DNA of 64,000 nucleotides from AV40 sp963817335 (GTDB lineage: Bacteria > Verrucomicrobiota > Verrucomicrobiia > Chthoniobacterales > UBA10450). Every line of letters starts with the position of its first letter. The stretch's first letter is position 1. The stretch covers positions 310,001 to 374,000 of the forward strand of contig CAWFNX010000001.1 in the NCBI GenBank assembly GCA_963817335.1, read 5' to 3'. The position numbers and the translations under genes were made by a program. The notes beneath the pieces were generated by a model, which did not search any database, had not been told where the DNA came from, and saw only the letters and a list, made by a program, of their open reading frames with translations. Below, piece by piece: positions 1-8,013 of this stretch.

Positions 1-468
1 GAACAGCGCGCCGATGAAATCGTTGAACGACTTCATTCGGGAACGAAACACGATCTGTGGTTTCGTGTTTTCCCAGGCCATCACGATGTTGTTCGGGCCC
101 ATGCGGTCGGAGATGTCGTCGCGGCCGAGGGTCGCTGAAATCGTGAGGCGCTTGGGCGCGCCTCCGTCCCCCGGCATTACGTAAACCTCGGTGTTGCCGT
201 CGTATTGCGATGTGAACGCGACCTGTTTGCCGTCGGGCGAAAACCGCGGGAACGAGCTGTAACCCGGGCCGCTGGTCAGTCGTCTGGCAACGCCACCATC
301 TTTGCCGACCGTGTAAAGCTCACCGGCGTAACAAAAAACGATGTCCTTGTCGTTGGTGGTGGGAAATCGAAGCAATCGGGTCGTATTATTTGGCGAGTTT
401 TGAGCGAACCCGGCGACGACCGACAACAGGGAAAAAGTGAAAGCGAAACGAACAATTCGAGAGCGCAT
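1..468 (-). CDS. Tricorn-like S41 family protease, N-terminal part (gene runs off the window)
   Basis: The frame is open from an ATG at 468 down to base 1 with no stop, so only the first 156 residues are present. An N-terminal signal peptide (hydrophobic FAFTFSLLSVVAGFAQ) is followed by a TolB/PD40-type beta-propeller start containing GELYTVGKDGG, RLTSGPG, FSPDGKQVAFTSQYDG and FRSRMKSFNDF. This order matches bacterial tricorn-protease homologues, which carry an N-terminal propeller, then PDZ and S41 serine-protease domains; those later domains lie outside the window. Expected role: exported or periplasmic peptide degradation. The family is recognised from sequence; catalytic competence cannot be judged. 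Confidence 0.85.
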   Translation of the reverse strand, partial: MRSRIVRFAFTFSLLSVVAGFAQNSPNNTTRLLRFPTTNDKDIVFCYAGELYTVGKDGGVARRLTSGPGYSSFPRFSPDGKQVAFTSQYDGNTEVYVMPGDGGAPKRLTISATLGRDDISDRMGPNNIVMAWENTKPQIVFRSRMKSFNDFIGALF

Positions 469-532
469 AGGTGGTATCTTGAAACGGAGCCAGAAAGCTG
501 GTTTTTGAACCAACTGAATGCAAGGACGGATT

Positions 533-1909
533 TTACGACACGGTCGCGCTGGCCGGAACGAAATCGGAGCCGTCGCCGAATTTCAATTTCCGGCGCAATT
601 CGTATCGCAAAAGCAGGAGAATGATTCCCGCCTGAAGGACCTGCGATGCGACGGAAAGATACCAAATCACTTTGATGTCGAAACCTCCCCGATGCGACAC
701 CAGCACCGCCGGCAACGCGAAAAGTAGGAGCCGCGAAGCCGAGCTGAGCAATGGGGGAATGGTATTGCCGAGGCCTTGGAAAATGCTCGAGGTAGTAAAT
801 ACAATCCCGGCGGCAACGAAATTGAACGCGACGATGGTGAGATAATCGCGACCAAAGGCGATGACGTCTTTGTCGTTGGAAAAAAGGCGCACCATGGCTC
901 CGGGCACCGACCAGGTGATCCCAGCCAACACCAGCATCAAGACCACGGCAAGGCCCAAACCGGAGTAAATCGAATGCCGAACCCGTTGGGCCTGACGTCC
1001 TCCAAAATTTTGTCCGACCATCGGCGAAACGGCGAAACTGAGCGCGACCACCGGAAGAAAGAGCGCTTGCATGATGCGGACGCCGACGCCGAATCCGGCC
1101 TGCGCGGCGGGCCCAAACCCAACGATGATTGAATAAACCACCGTGATGTAGACGAAGAGAAGAACGAACTCGGCGCCGGCAGGCAGACCGATACGCAACA
1201 TCGCCCACCACGTCTTCATTTGTGGCCGGAACTGCGCGAATTTGAACCGAAGGTAGTGAAAATTCTTCTCGAAATAGATGATCATCAGCACATCGGCGAT
1301 CAGGACGGCGATAAATGTCGCCAAGGCAGCGCCGGCGACCCCGAGTTTTGGAAATCCGATGCCCAAAATGAGAAATGGCGCGAGGACGCCGTTCAGCACG
1401 ACGCTCAAGACTTGCAAAATGACGGTTGGCTTGACGATGCCGGTCGCGCGAAGTGCTGAACCAAGACTGACCAGCGGAAATTGAAGGACCAGCGCCGGGA
1501 CGAACCACAGGAGATACTTTCTGGCCAAGCCGGCCGTGACTGCATCTGCGCTCAGTGAATTCGTGTATCGATCCATTAGAACAAACACGCAGATGCCGAC
1601 GCCAACCCCGACCAGAATCGACATGGCGATGGATTGATTGAAGACGAGCTCGGCCCGCGGCTGATCTTTTCTGCCCGCCGCTTGCGAGATCAGCGCGGTC
1701 GTTCCAACCCCGAGCATCTGGGTTAACGCCAGCACCATCATGTTCAGGTTTCCGGCCACACCGACGGCGGCGATCGCTTCTTTTCCCAAATGGCCGACCC
1801 AGTACATATCGAGTAACAGGTAGAGCGTTTGCACCACCATGCTGACGGCCATGAAAGCCGACATGTGCAACAGATGCTTGGTGACCGATCCTTGCGTCAG
1901 GTCCTTCAT
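533..1909 (-). CDS. MATE family multidrug efflux transporter
   Basis: 458 residues with about 12 hydrophobic segments in two repeats (roughly 15-200 and 235-430), the usual MATE size and layout. The N-terminus (LTQGSV, MVVQTLYLLLDMYWVG, AIAAVGVAGN) is typical of the NorM/DinF-like branch, which exports cationic drugs or metabolites in exchange for Na+ or H+ across the inner membrane. The start at 1909 is chosen because MKDLTQGSVTKHLL is the conserved family beginning. A second, diverged copy of the first ten codons lies about 75 bp upstream at 1984-2013. Substrate unknown. Confidence 0.93.
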   Translation of the reverse strand: MKDLTQGSVTKHLLHMSAFMAVSMVVQTLYLLLDMYWVGHLGKEAIAAVGVAGNLNMMVLALTQMLGVGTTALISQAAGRKDQPRAELVFNQSIAMSILVGVGVGICVFVLMDRYTNSLSADAVTAGLARKYLLWFVPALVLQFPLVSLGSALRATGIVKPTVILQVLSVVLNGVLAPFLILGIGFPKLGVAGAALATFIAVLIADVLMIIYFEKNFHYLRFKFAQFRPQMKTWWAMLRIGLPAGAEFVLLFVYITVVYSIIVGFGPAAQAGFGVGVRIMQALFLPVVALSFAVSPMVGQNFGGRQAQRVRHSIYSGLGLAVVLMLVLAGITWSVPGAMVRLFSNDKDVIAFGRDYLTIVAFNFVAAGIVFTTSSIFQGLGNTIPPLLSSASRLLLFALPAVLVSHRGGFDIKVIWYLSVASQVLQAGIILLLLRYELRRKLKFGDGSDFVPASATVS

Positions 1910-1957
1910 AGCCGCCAGATATTTGATTCACGAAGCGCTGCGTAACCACGTCGTCTC

Positions 1958-1985
1958 GCCACGCCGTAGCCTTGGCGAAGGCGGG
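1958..1985. repeat. Dispersed CGCCAAGGCTACGGCG element, copy a
   Basis: On the minus strand this reads CCGCCTTCGCCAAGGCTACG followed by GCGTGGC. Close relatives occur at 31834-31863, 51148-51183 and 57211-57240, and weaker ones at 25102-25120 and 50107-50139. All are intergenic or at disrupted gene ends. No coding role is apparent. Confidence 0.75.
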
Positions 1986-2013
1986 TGACCGATCCTTGGG
2001 TGAGATCTTTCAT
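1984..2013 (-). pseudogene. Remnant of a second MATE gene start
   Basis: Read on the minus strand from an ATG at 2013, ten codons encode MKDLTQGSVT, identical in protein to the start of the MATE gene at 1909. The DNA differs at several positions, nearly all third codon positions. The frame then runs straight into a dispersed repeat (1958-1985). This looks like the stub of a diverged paralogue rather than a fresh duplication. Confidence 0.6.
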
Positions 2014-2103
2014 GCGGCGCTTCAATTTGTCGCAGCGATGCGACGAACCGCAATCGAAATCGAGATGACCTCGACGTCAGCAGTCGTTCTCTGTCAGAGG
2101 TGG

Positions 2104-2274
2104 CTAGTTCGAGGCGAAACCGAGCTCGATAAAAAGTGAACCGGTGATGGGCGCGCCGTCTTTAACCAGAGCGAGTTTCAGATCGGCGATGCTGATAACA
2201 ACTGCAGGCGCGCCGGAGACGTGGAGCGCGGTTCCGATAAGACAAGAAAGGCCAACGAGGAGGAGAAGGTTCAT
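2104..2274 (-). CDS. Small secreted protein, unknown function
   Basis: 56 residues starting MNLLLLVGLSCLIG. The start at 2274 is fixed by a strong ribosome binding site (AGGAGG, complement of 2284-2289) a few bases upstream; a longer frame to 2310 would place that site inside the gene. The first about 22 residues form a signal peptide ending near VSGAPA. The remainder (VVISIADLKLALVKDGAPITGSLFIELGFASN) has no recognised domain. Not recognised further. Confidence 0.55.
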   Translation of the reverse strand: MNLLLLVGLSCLIGTALHVSGAPAVVISIADLKLALVKDGAPITGSLFIELGFASN

Positions 2275-2332
2275 AGCAGATTCCCTCCTAAAGCTGGCTC
2301 TGTGACTCACGTGCTGCGGGAATTACTTGCGA

Positions 2333-3154
2333 TTAAATTCTTTCGGCCACGATCTCGAGCACCAGCGGCGTGAGCATGAACGAGTGGTCTTCTGTTTCGG
2401 CAGCGGCCAGCTCGGAGCGCACCTTGTCGGCAAATGCGGGGTCGATTTCTCCGAGTTCCAGCAATCGCAGCAAATGGACCTGAACGAATTGAGAAGGCCA
2501 TTGCCACATGTAATCGCTGGGGCGAAGGCAAAAGATTCGCGGCACCATCGAGCAGACGGCGAAGCCATTGTTCTTCAGCCAGTTCGGCAGTTGCAGCCCG
2601 GTGTCCGGATCGCCTCCGGACCCGCGCCAGGTAGCAACGACATGGTTGCGGAATTCCTCGTGACTGGCGCGTGGTGGAACGAACTGCCAGGTCGTGTAAT
2701 GACCGTACTCGTGAAAAATTGCCCGACCGCCGGGGCGAAGCGCGTTTGAGATTTTCTTCACCAGCAGGTTCGGATCGGAAACGAAACAAAGCACCCAGCG
2801 ACACCAGCTGAAGTCAAATGGTCCGCCGGGCAAATCGTCGTTCATCAGATCGAGCTCGTGGACCGCAACATTCGAAAGGCTGCGCGTTCGGACCGCGTCG
2901 TGGATCGCGTTTACGAAATTGGTCGAACGCTCCACCGCTACCACTTTTCCGTTAGGACCAACGATTTCAGCCAGGTCCACGGTCGCATAACCGGGCCCGG
3001 CGCCGACGTCCAATACTTTACTCCCAACGGTGACGCCGGCGTTTTGCCAGCAATCGAGAACAACCTCGCGCCAAGCTCGGTGTTGCACACCAAGGCGTTC
3101 GAGTTCGTCCTCATGAGTGCCGAGAACGTAGTCGCGTTCTTTGGAGTGATTCAT
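2333..3154 (-). CDS. Class I SAM-dependent methyltransferase
   Basis: 273 residues. Motif I VLDVGAGPG lies at about 47-55, followed by the acidic motif (VVAVERS) and post-I region typical of UbiE/MenG-like Rossmann methyltransferases. The C-terminal part (WLKNNGF, YMWQWPSQF) is longer than the minimal domain and resembles small-molecule O- or C-methyltransferases. The substrate cannot be inferred. The gene stands alone, with repeat-rich spacer DNA on its upstream side (3155-3343). Confidence 0.85.
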   Translation of the reverse strand: MNHSKERDYVLGTHEDELERLGVQHRAWREVVLDCWQNAGVTVGSKVLDVGAGPGYATVDLAEIVGPNGKVVAVERSTNFVNAIHDAVRTRSLSNVAVHELDLMNDDLPGGPFDFSWCRWVLCFVSDPNLLVKKISNALRPGGRAIFHEYGHYTTWQFVPPRASHEEFRNHVVATWRGSGGDPDTGLQLPNWLKNNGFAVCSMVPRIFCLRPSDYMWQWPSQFVQVHLLRLLELGEIDPAFADKVRSELAAAETEDHSFMLTPLVLEIVAERI

Positions 3155-3213
3155 CGCTGCAAACGAATTTACATCGCGCGATGATGAGTCCCACCCGATT
3201 CTTGCTTGAGGTC

Positions 3214-3242
3214 TAGGTAGGGGCGATTGCCCTCAATCGCCC
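3214..3242. repeat. GTAGGG-type hairpin element
   Basis: GGTAGGGGCGATTG...CAATCGCCC forms a perfect 9-bp stem (3221-3229 with 3234-3242). The same unit recurs in frame inside the ImuB-like gene near 50788. The adjoining GTCCGGCTCGGAC (3252-3264) recurs in opposite orientation inside dnaE2 near 51690. Confidence 0.7.
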
Positions 3243-3280
3243 GCAATGCCAGTCCGGCTCGGACCGATTCGGTGAATTCC

Positions 3281-3338
3281 GCCGCCCTGCGGCAATCCAA
3301 ATTAAGGAACACTCTGAATGCACTAGCGGGAGCGTAAC
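3281..3338. repeat. 59-bp dispersed element, copy 1
   Basis: Starts GCCGCCCTGCGGCA and ends ATGCACTAGCGGGAGCGTAA. The two ends are nearly invariant in the three copies (also 23121-23180 and 51235-51293), while the roughly 25 bases between them vary. The first 13 bases form a small inverted repeat (GCCGC...GCGGC). No terminal duplications or reading frame are evident. Confidence 0.8.
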
Positions 3339-3343
3339 CGCCC

Positions 3344-4663
3344 CTACCTCTTAACTTCGGCCTTGCCGCTTTTATCCTGGACCGTGACGCTCAGCCGTTT
3401 GGCGCTTTTGTCGTCTCGACCCATGTATGAGACCGACCAAGTGTCGTCGGCTGTGTTGTATTCGGCCTTCGGCAATTGATACTCGCCCAGATCGTAGCCG
3501 CGGGTTCGCGCTTCAATGTCCGCGATGTCCATCGCCTGCACGGCGTTGAGCTTCGGAGTGTTTGACGGCGGAGACACTGGAGCTATCGACGGCGCAGAGA
3601 TCGGTGCTGCCGCTGTTGTCGCTGGAGCTGGCGTCGATTTGACGCGCAACGATGCTGGCGGGCCGGTCAGGGTTCGAATCGAATTGTCGACCGGAGTTTC
3701 TTCTGCAGCCGGTTGAGAGTTGAGCGTTGAGGGTTGAGAGCCTTCTTCCGGTGTGGATTTGGAACTTGGAATTTCGGACTTCTCGACCCGAGCCGGGCGC
3801 GGTCCCTCGGCCGGAGATTCCGGCTGCACTTCAGCCACTGGTGGTTTTGGCGTCGTCTCCACTCTCGTCGTTTTCCTAATTTTCTCCGAAGTCTCCTTTG
3901 GCTTCTCCGATTTTTTGGCAACCGTTTGACTGGGCTTCTCGATCGCGCGCACTGCGCCCGGCGCAAGCGCGGCTTTTTTAGTCACCGGTTGTTGCCGAGG
4001 CGTGGCCGACTCGTCTGCTTCGGTCGAAGCTTGAGCAATGAGAGGAGCCTTTGGTGCGCTGGCCGCTGACTTCTGACTTGTGACTTCTGGCTGTGCTTCG
4101 TCAGGCCCCTCAGTCGGAGGTTCAGGTTCGGCTTCTTCCGCAATCTTTGACTTAGCGGAAGGTTCCATCTTCTCGGCAGCTGCTACCTTGGCGGACGAAG
4201 TGGAGGGTTTCTTGGTTTCGTCCGAGGCCGCCGGCAGCTCGGCATTTGTGGCCTTGGCAATTACCGGCCCGGTGGTCCAATTACCCTTTCGTTGTCCGTC
4301 GACAAATTTTGCGTGATAGGTCTTTCCACGGTCAACGGTAACAACCGCGCCCTCGAATTTTCCGTGCACCATTGTGCCGGTGTAATGGCTGATTGGAACT
4401 TTCTTGGTAATCGCGATGTTGGAACCCGTGGCAAACTGCTTCTGGGGTTGCAACCAGGTGAGGGTACCGGGCCCCTCGGCATATCCTTCAGGATCGCGTT
4501 TGCCGGTCCATTCGGCAGCGTCTCCCGGCTTGGGATCGTTGTTCCAAACCAGGGTTTTTTTGCGGTCATCGGTCCGCTGGTAAGCACCGTCCCCAAATGC
4601 GTGACCGGCCCAAATCAGCACAAAGATCGACGTCCCTAAAGCGACAAAGCGATTCCCTCTCAC
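3344..4663 (-). CDS. Secreted MORN-like / proline-alanine-rich protein, paralogue 1
   Basis: 439 residues, GTG start. A signal peptide (1-25) is followed by a MORN-like module at about 27-120 (AYQRTDDRKKTLVWN, GYAEGPGTLTW, HGKFEGAVVTVDRGKTYHAKF). A long low-complexity Lys/Pro/Ala/Ser/Glu linker (about 125-375) leads to a C-terminal domain of about 65 residues (AMDIADIEARTRGYDLGEYQ, DDTWSVSYMGRD, SVTVQDKSGKAEV). The same three-part plan occurs at 5457-6677, and partly at 16191-16898. MORN repeats usually mediate membrane or protein contacts; the C-terminal piece recalls PepSY-like folds, but that is a guess. A 7-nt repeat array (3712-3739) lies within the linker. Likely periplasmic or surface-associated; function unknown. 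Confidence 0.8.
   Translation of the reverse strand: MRGNRFVALGTSIFVLIWAGHAFGDGAYQRTDDRKKTLVWNNDPKPGDAAEWTGKRDPEGYAEGPGTLTWLQPQKQFATGSNIAITKKVPISHYTGTMVHGKFEGAVVTVDRGKTYHAKFVDGQRKGNWTTGPVIAKATNAELPAASDETKKPSTSSAKVAAAEKMEPSAKSKIAEEAEPEPPTEGPDEAQPEVTSQKSAASAPKAPLIAQASTEADESATPRQQPVTKKAALAPGAVRAIEKPSQTVAKKSEKPKETSEKIRKTTRVETTPKPPVAEVQPESPAEGPRPARVEKSEIPSSKSTPEEGSQPSTLNSQPAAEETPVDNSIRTLTGPPASLRVKSTPAPATTAAAPISAPSIAPVSPPSNTPKLNAVQAMDIADIEARTRGYDLGEYQLPKAEYNTADDTWSVSYMGRDDKSAKRLSVTVQDKSGKAEVKR
3712..3739. repeat. Heptanucleotide array inside a coding sequence
   Basis: Four consecutive 7-nt units of the form GTTGAGN. A second short heptad run of TTGGAA type follows at 3758-3778. Because 7 is not a multiple of 3, the translated linker peptide changes frame per unit (STLNSQP region). 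Confidence 0.75.
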
Positions 4664-4775
4664 AAGAATGTCGAGTGTAGTTCATCGGTGCATCCTCCCA
4701 CAACAGGAAACTAGGCGGCCGAGAAGGCGATAATAAGCTTGAATCCGGCAAGCTACGCCCGGCATCGTACCCGAA

Positions 4776-5438
4776 ATGACCAATTCCTCCTCGGCCGTTT
4801 CGAGCCCGAAAGCGCCGACGTGGATCGGTCTGTTCATTGCCCTTTTCGGCGTGCTGATCGTGCGCCAGGCGGTCATGTATTTCTATCCGACACTGACGTT
4901 TGTAGCGGCGCTGTGGAAGGAATCCCTCATTTGGCTGTGCGTGATCGCGCTCTTGTTCGTGATCCGAAAAGGGGAACGTCTTTCCCTTCGCTCAGTCGGG
5001 ATTGGAACCGCTAGCTGGATCAAATCAGTGCTTTGGGGCGCGGTCCTGGCCATTGGTTGCGCCCTGGTCGGCGGCACTATCGCGACGCTTACTCATTATG
5101 GGCACAGCGAGAGTGCCGAAGCGTTCTCGCGGCTGCCGGTTTGGCTCATGTCTGTGATTTGCGTCCGTGCCGGCGTCGCCGAAGAATTATTTTTCCGCGG
5201 TTACGCCATTGAACGATTGGAAGCGCTCGGCCTGAACCGTTTTGTGTCGGCGGCAATTCCACTTGTGATTTTTGCGGTGGGCCATTGGACCGGCGGCTGG
5301 CCCAATATAGTGATCGCGCTGGCGCTCGGCGCGATCTTGTCAGCCTTTTATTTGTGGCGGCGCGATCTCGTGGCCAACATCATCGGACATTTCCTGGTCG
5401 ATTTCGTCGCCAACGTTCTTCCGAGATTGTTTTCCTAG
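4776..5438 (+). CDS. CPBP family intramembrane metalloprotease
   Basis: 220 residues with 5-6 membrane segments. The Abi/CAAX protease signature is present: EE at 136-137 with Arg141 (AEELFFRGYAIERLEALG), His170 (FAVGHWTGG) and His205 (NIIGHFLVD), the expected metal and catalytic positions. The family includes CAAX prenyl endopeptidases and bacteriocin-immunity proteins; the bacterial substrate is normally unknown. It lies between, and opposite to, two paralogous secreted MORN-like genes, so an envelope role is plausible but unproven. Confidence 0.88.
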   Translation: MTNSSSAVSSPKAPTWIGLFIALFGVLIVRQAVMYFYPTLTFVAALWKESLIWLCVIALLFVIRKGERLSLRSVGIGTASWIKSVLWGAVLAIGCALVGGTIATLTHYGHSESAEAFSRLPVWLMSVICVRAGVAEELFFRGYAIERLEALGLNRFVSAAIPLVIFAVGHWTGGWPNIVIALALGAILSAFYLWRRDLVANIIGHFLVDFVANVLPRLFS

Positions 5439-5456
5439 CTCGCGAAGGAGACAGCC

Positions 5457-6677
5457 TTAGAAGTTCCGACGAATCTCAACCTTCCGGGTTTTGTCGTCGA
5501 CGGTCGCGCTGAATGGTTGCAGATCGCCGCCCGCGCTCTTCGACTCTTTCAAAGTGTAAAACAACGACCATTTGTCTTTCACCGCGGAGTAGTCGGCTTT
5601 CGGACGTTGATATTGATCCAAATCGTAGCCTTTCGCGCGCGCTTCGGTATCCGCCAGGCTAACGACTTCATCATCGGTAAGCTCGGCGACGCCGCGCGTC
5701 CCGGATGATTTCGATTTCGATGTTGTCTCTGATTTTGGCGGCGCGCTCGATTCGGGCATCGAACCGTCGCGCAACGAGGAGGGCGGACCGGTCAGGTCGG
5801 TAAGCGAAGATTTCTTTGGCGGTTCAGGTGGGGGCGACGGCTCGGCCGTTTCCGACTTTTGTTCGACCGTCGGTTCGGGCGTTGGCGCCCGTGGCGTTTC
5901 GTTGGCAAACGCGTTCGGAGGCTCCGACGTCTCTGGGATCGTTGGCGGCTCAATAAGTGACGAAGCGCTTTGGGTTGGTTCCGGAGTGGGGATCGTTGTC
6001 GACTCCGCAACCGGCGGCGGACTTGGAGTAGAAACGGGTGAGGATTCTGGAATCGGCGGTCTAATATTTTCGGGTTCAACCGGCGGCGTAGATTTTGGTT
6101 TCGTTTCGGCGATGGCCGGTTTTGGCGGCTGTTCGACTGGCCGCACCGTTTCCGACGTCACGGCTTTCTTCTCCGGCGTCTCTTTTGTTTCTTTCTTTGC
6201 TTCAGCTCGTTCAACCCGGGGTTTCGGTGCTTCGCTTTCCGCTTTGCGACGCTTGGCGACCAATTCCTCGGGGACATTCATCTTCGAGGGCGCCGCGCCG
6301 AAGGCCCAGGCGGTGGCACGGGTGCCATCGGCAAAGTAAGCGTGGGCCGTTCGCCTGCCGGTGTGCACGTTTACCGGTCCTTCAAGCTTACCGTTAACCA
6401 TGTTTCCGTAATACGTCGCGTAGACCGCGCCCTGCGCGGTGTACCAAGTGATCGTACCGAATCCGGTCGCGTAACCGTCCTTGTCCCGCGCCCCGGCCCA
6501 GGATGCTGTTTCGCCGGGTTTTGGACTGCCGTTCCAAACCGCGGTCTTGCCATCTCGAGTCTGCTGATACTCGCCGGTCGCGGCGAAGGTCGCGCTCGCG
6601 AGGAGCGCGCAAACCGCTGAAACCGTTGAAACTTTAAGAATCGTTCTCACAAGCGCGAACCAGACCTTACCGTGCAC
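5457..6677 (-). CDS. Secreted MORN-like / proline-rich protein, paralogue 2
   Basis: 406 residues, GTG start at 6677 (an alternative GTG at 6650 would also leave a signal peptide). The signal segment is near 10-32. The N-terminal module has EYQQTRDGKTAVWN, GYATGFGTITWYT, YYGNMVNGKLEGPVNVHTG and HAYFADGTR. A Pro/Glu/Ser/Thr linker covers about 140-330. The C-terminal domain has SLADTEARAKGYDLDQYQ, KDKWSLFYTLKE and FSATVDDKTRKVEIRR. Closely parallels the gene at 3344-4663. The conserved N- and C-modules with a freely evolving linker suggest the two ends are functional. Export is likely; function unknown. Confidence 0.8.
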   Translation of the reverse strand: MHGKVWFALVRTILKVSTVSAVCALLASATFAATGEYQQTRDGKTAVWNGSPKPGETASWAGARDKDGYATGFGTITWYTAQGAVYATYYGNMVNGKLEGPVNVHTGRRTAHAYFADGTRATAWAFGAAPSKMNVPEELVAKRRKAESEAPKPRVERAEAKKETKETPEKKAVTSETVRPVEQPPKPAIAETKPKSTPPVEPENIRPPIPESSPVSTPSPPPVAESTTIPTPEPTQSASSLIEPPTIPETSEPPNAFANETPRAPTPEPTVEQKSETAEPSPPPEPPKKSSLTDLTGPPSSLRDGSMPESSAPPKSETTSKSKSSGTRGVAELTDDEVVSLADTEARAKGYDLDQYQRPKADYSAVKDKWSLFYTLKESKSAGGDLQPFSATVDDKTRKVEIRRNF

Positions 6678-6679
6678 GT

Positions 6680-6714
6680 TTTCTACTTTCTACCTCCTAA
6701 TTTCCACTTTTTAA
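6680..6714. repeat. Heptanucleotide array between genes
   Basis: Five in-register 7-nt units, starting TTTCTAC TTTCTAC, between the MORN-like gene start (6677) and the GNAT gene stop (6711). Confidence 0.7.
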
Positions 6715-7130
6715 ACGTCCCTTCCCATCGGGAGGGCGCCGTCCAGGTCTTCCCAGCCGCATCGCCGCCAAAATTCCCGGCCGCGCGGATTATCACTGGC
6801 CACCAAAATGTTCGCTCGTTCGAGCCCGGCCCGTTTCAAACCCGCCAGACACTGGTCGATCAATTGCCGGCCGACGCCCCGCCCGTGATACTTCGGGTCC
6901 ACCGCGAGATGATAAATATACCCGCGGCGGCCGTCGTGACCGCACAATACCGCGCCGATGATCGTCGTTCCGGCTGTTGCGATCCGACTCAGCCCGGGGT
7001 TTCGCCCGAGAAATCTCCGGATGGTTTCCCGATCGTCACCTTCGGCGACGTCGAGACCCTCGACTCGGTTCCAAAGTTCGACCGCCGCGTCGTAATCTTC
7101 GATGCGGAACTCTCGCGTTTGAATCTCCAT
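6711..7130 (-). CDS. GNAT family N-acetyltransferase
   Basis: 139 residues when started at MEIQTREFRIEDYDAAVELW (7130), the usual GNAT beginning; an in-frame start at 7157 adds nine unlikely residues. The acetyl-CoA pyrophosphate-binding loop YHGRGVGRQL is at 81-90 after the beta-4 strand YIYHLAVDP. The final NPRGREFWRRCGW segment is a standard C-terminal GNAT element. Single-domain RimI/YpeA-like size. The substrate is unknown. Confidence 0.88.
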   Translation of the reverse strand: MEIQTREFRIEDYDAAVELWNRVEGLDVAEGDDRETIRRFLGRNPGLSRIATAGTTIIGAVLCGHDGRRGYIYHLAVDPKYHGRGVGRQLIDQCLAGLKRAGLERANILVASDNPRGREFWRRCGWEDLDGALPMGRDV

Positions 7131-7183
7131 CCGGTGGAGATTGTAGCACGAACGCAAACCAATCGCCGAACTGTCAGTCGCGG

Positions 7184-7678
7184 TTATTTTTTCGCGTTAC
7201 GCGGGTCGTCGGAAGGATTGACGTAATTGATCTGGAACGGGCCTTCGCTGTCGATCTGCACGACCGAATCCTTGGTGGCGACTTTGGCGAAATGCGCCAT
7301 TCCCGGCGGCAGGACCACGTAACTTCCCGGCTTCATTTCCTGCATCGATGCATCGTCAAACTTTTCGCCCATACCGATCTTGAAGCTCCCGGAGATGGCG
7401 GTCACGCGTTCGGCGGTTGGATGTGTGTGAGGCATGACTTTATAACCCGCAGACGCTTTTAATCGAACGGTGAACGCGCCGGCTTGCGTCGGGTCGCCGT
7501 TCAACACGGCCATTTTGCCGCCGGGGGGAAGCCCCGGAGGCGCGTCGCCCCATTTCAAATCCGACGGTTTAAGGACGCGGTGTTCGGTCGCCGCCGATGG
7601 TGATGTCGATTGTTCGGCCGCCAGCACGACCGCCGCCGCTGCCACAATTCCACTGAACAGGATTATTGTTTTCTTCAT
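7184..7678 (-). CDS. Secreted cupin-domain protein
   Basis: 164 residues from an ATG at 7678 preceded by an AAGG-type ribosome binding site; a longer frame to 7762 adds 28 residues before an obvious signal peptide (KKTIILFSGIVAAAAVVLA) and is not preferred. The double-psi cupin metal site is visible: His84, His86, Glu90 (MPHTHPTAERV) and His129 (PPGMAHF). Resembles small periplasmic cupins of unknown substrate (DUF4437/ChrR-like). It probably binds a divalent metal; enzymatic activity is uncertain. Confidence 0.85.
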   Translation of the reverse strand: MKKTIILFSGIVAAAAVVLAAEQSTSPSAATEHRVLKPSDLKWGDAPPGLPPGGKMAVLNGDPTQAGAFTVRLKASAGYKVMPHTHPTAERVTAISGSFKIGMGEKFDDASMQEMKPGSYVVLPPGMAHFAKVATKDSVVQIDSEGPFQINYVNPSDDPRNAKK

Positions 7679-7801
7679 GGTGTGCCTTTGCTTGTTGATG
7701 TTTGTAAGATTTCGCCTCATCAACGAGCTGAGGTCAAGCGCTTCCTGTCCCGCGTGGGCCACCTCAGTTGCTCACGGAAGATGACTTGTAAAGAGTGTCT
7801 T

Positions 7802-7906
7802 TTATTTCGCCGTTTTTTTCTTCGATTTCTTCGAAGCTAGGCGATCCGTTTTTTTGCGCCGCGCGGCGCGTTTCCGCATGTTATCTCTGCCACGATTGTG
7901 TCCCAT
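7802..7906 (-). CDS. Possible very small basic protein
   Basis: 34 residues starting MGHNRGRDN, then almost only Arg, Lys and Ala (RKRAARRKKTDR, KKSKKKTAK). Similar short MGxxRG basic peptides exist in other bacteria and may bind nucleic acid. No convincing ribosome binding site is seen upstream, so the call rests on composition and on the otherwise empty region. Confidence 0.35.
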   Translation of the reverse strand: MGHNRGRDNMRKRAARRKKTDRLASKKSKKKTAK

Positions 7907-8013
7907 AAATTCAGAAGTTGAGAACCTGAGTGTTCACTGTGTCGGATCACGTCTCAATCAATATTTAGTACATCAATCTGAACGACTTCGACGAATCGGT
8001 TGTCAAACCCGTC
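7907..8013. other. Spacer without recognisable features
   Basis: AT-richer than its surroundings (for example AATATTTAGTACATCAATC near 7960-7978), preceding a doubtful small gene. No hairpin, repeat or promoter could be identified with confidence. Confidence 0.3.

Noticed and set aside
276..1949. Very long open frame (557 codons) on the minus strand overlapping the MATE gene
   Set aside because: Arg/His/Gly-rich translation without domains, in another frame of a clear membrane transporter. It is a by-product of GC-rich codon use.
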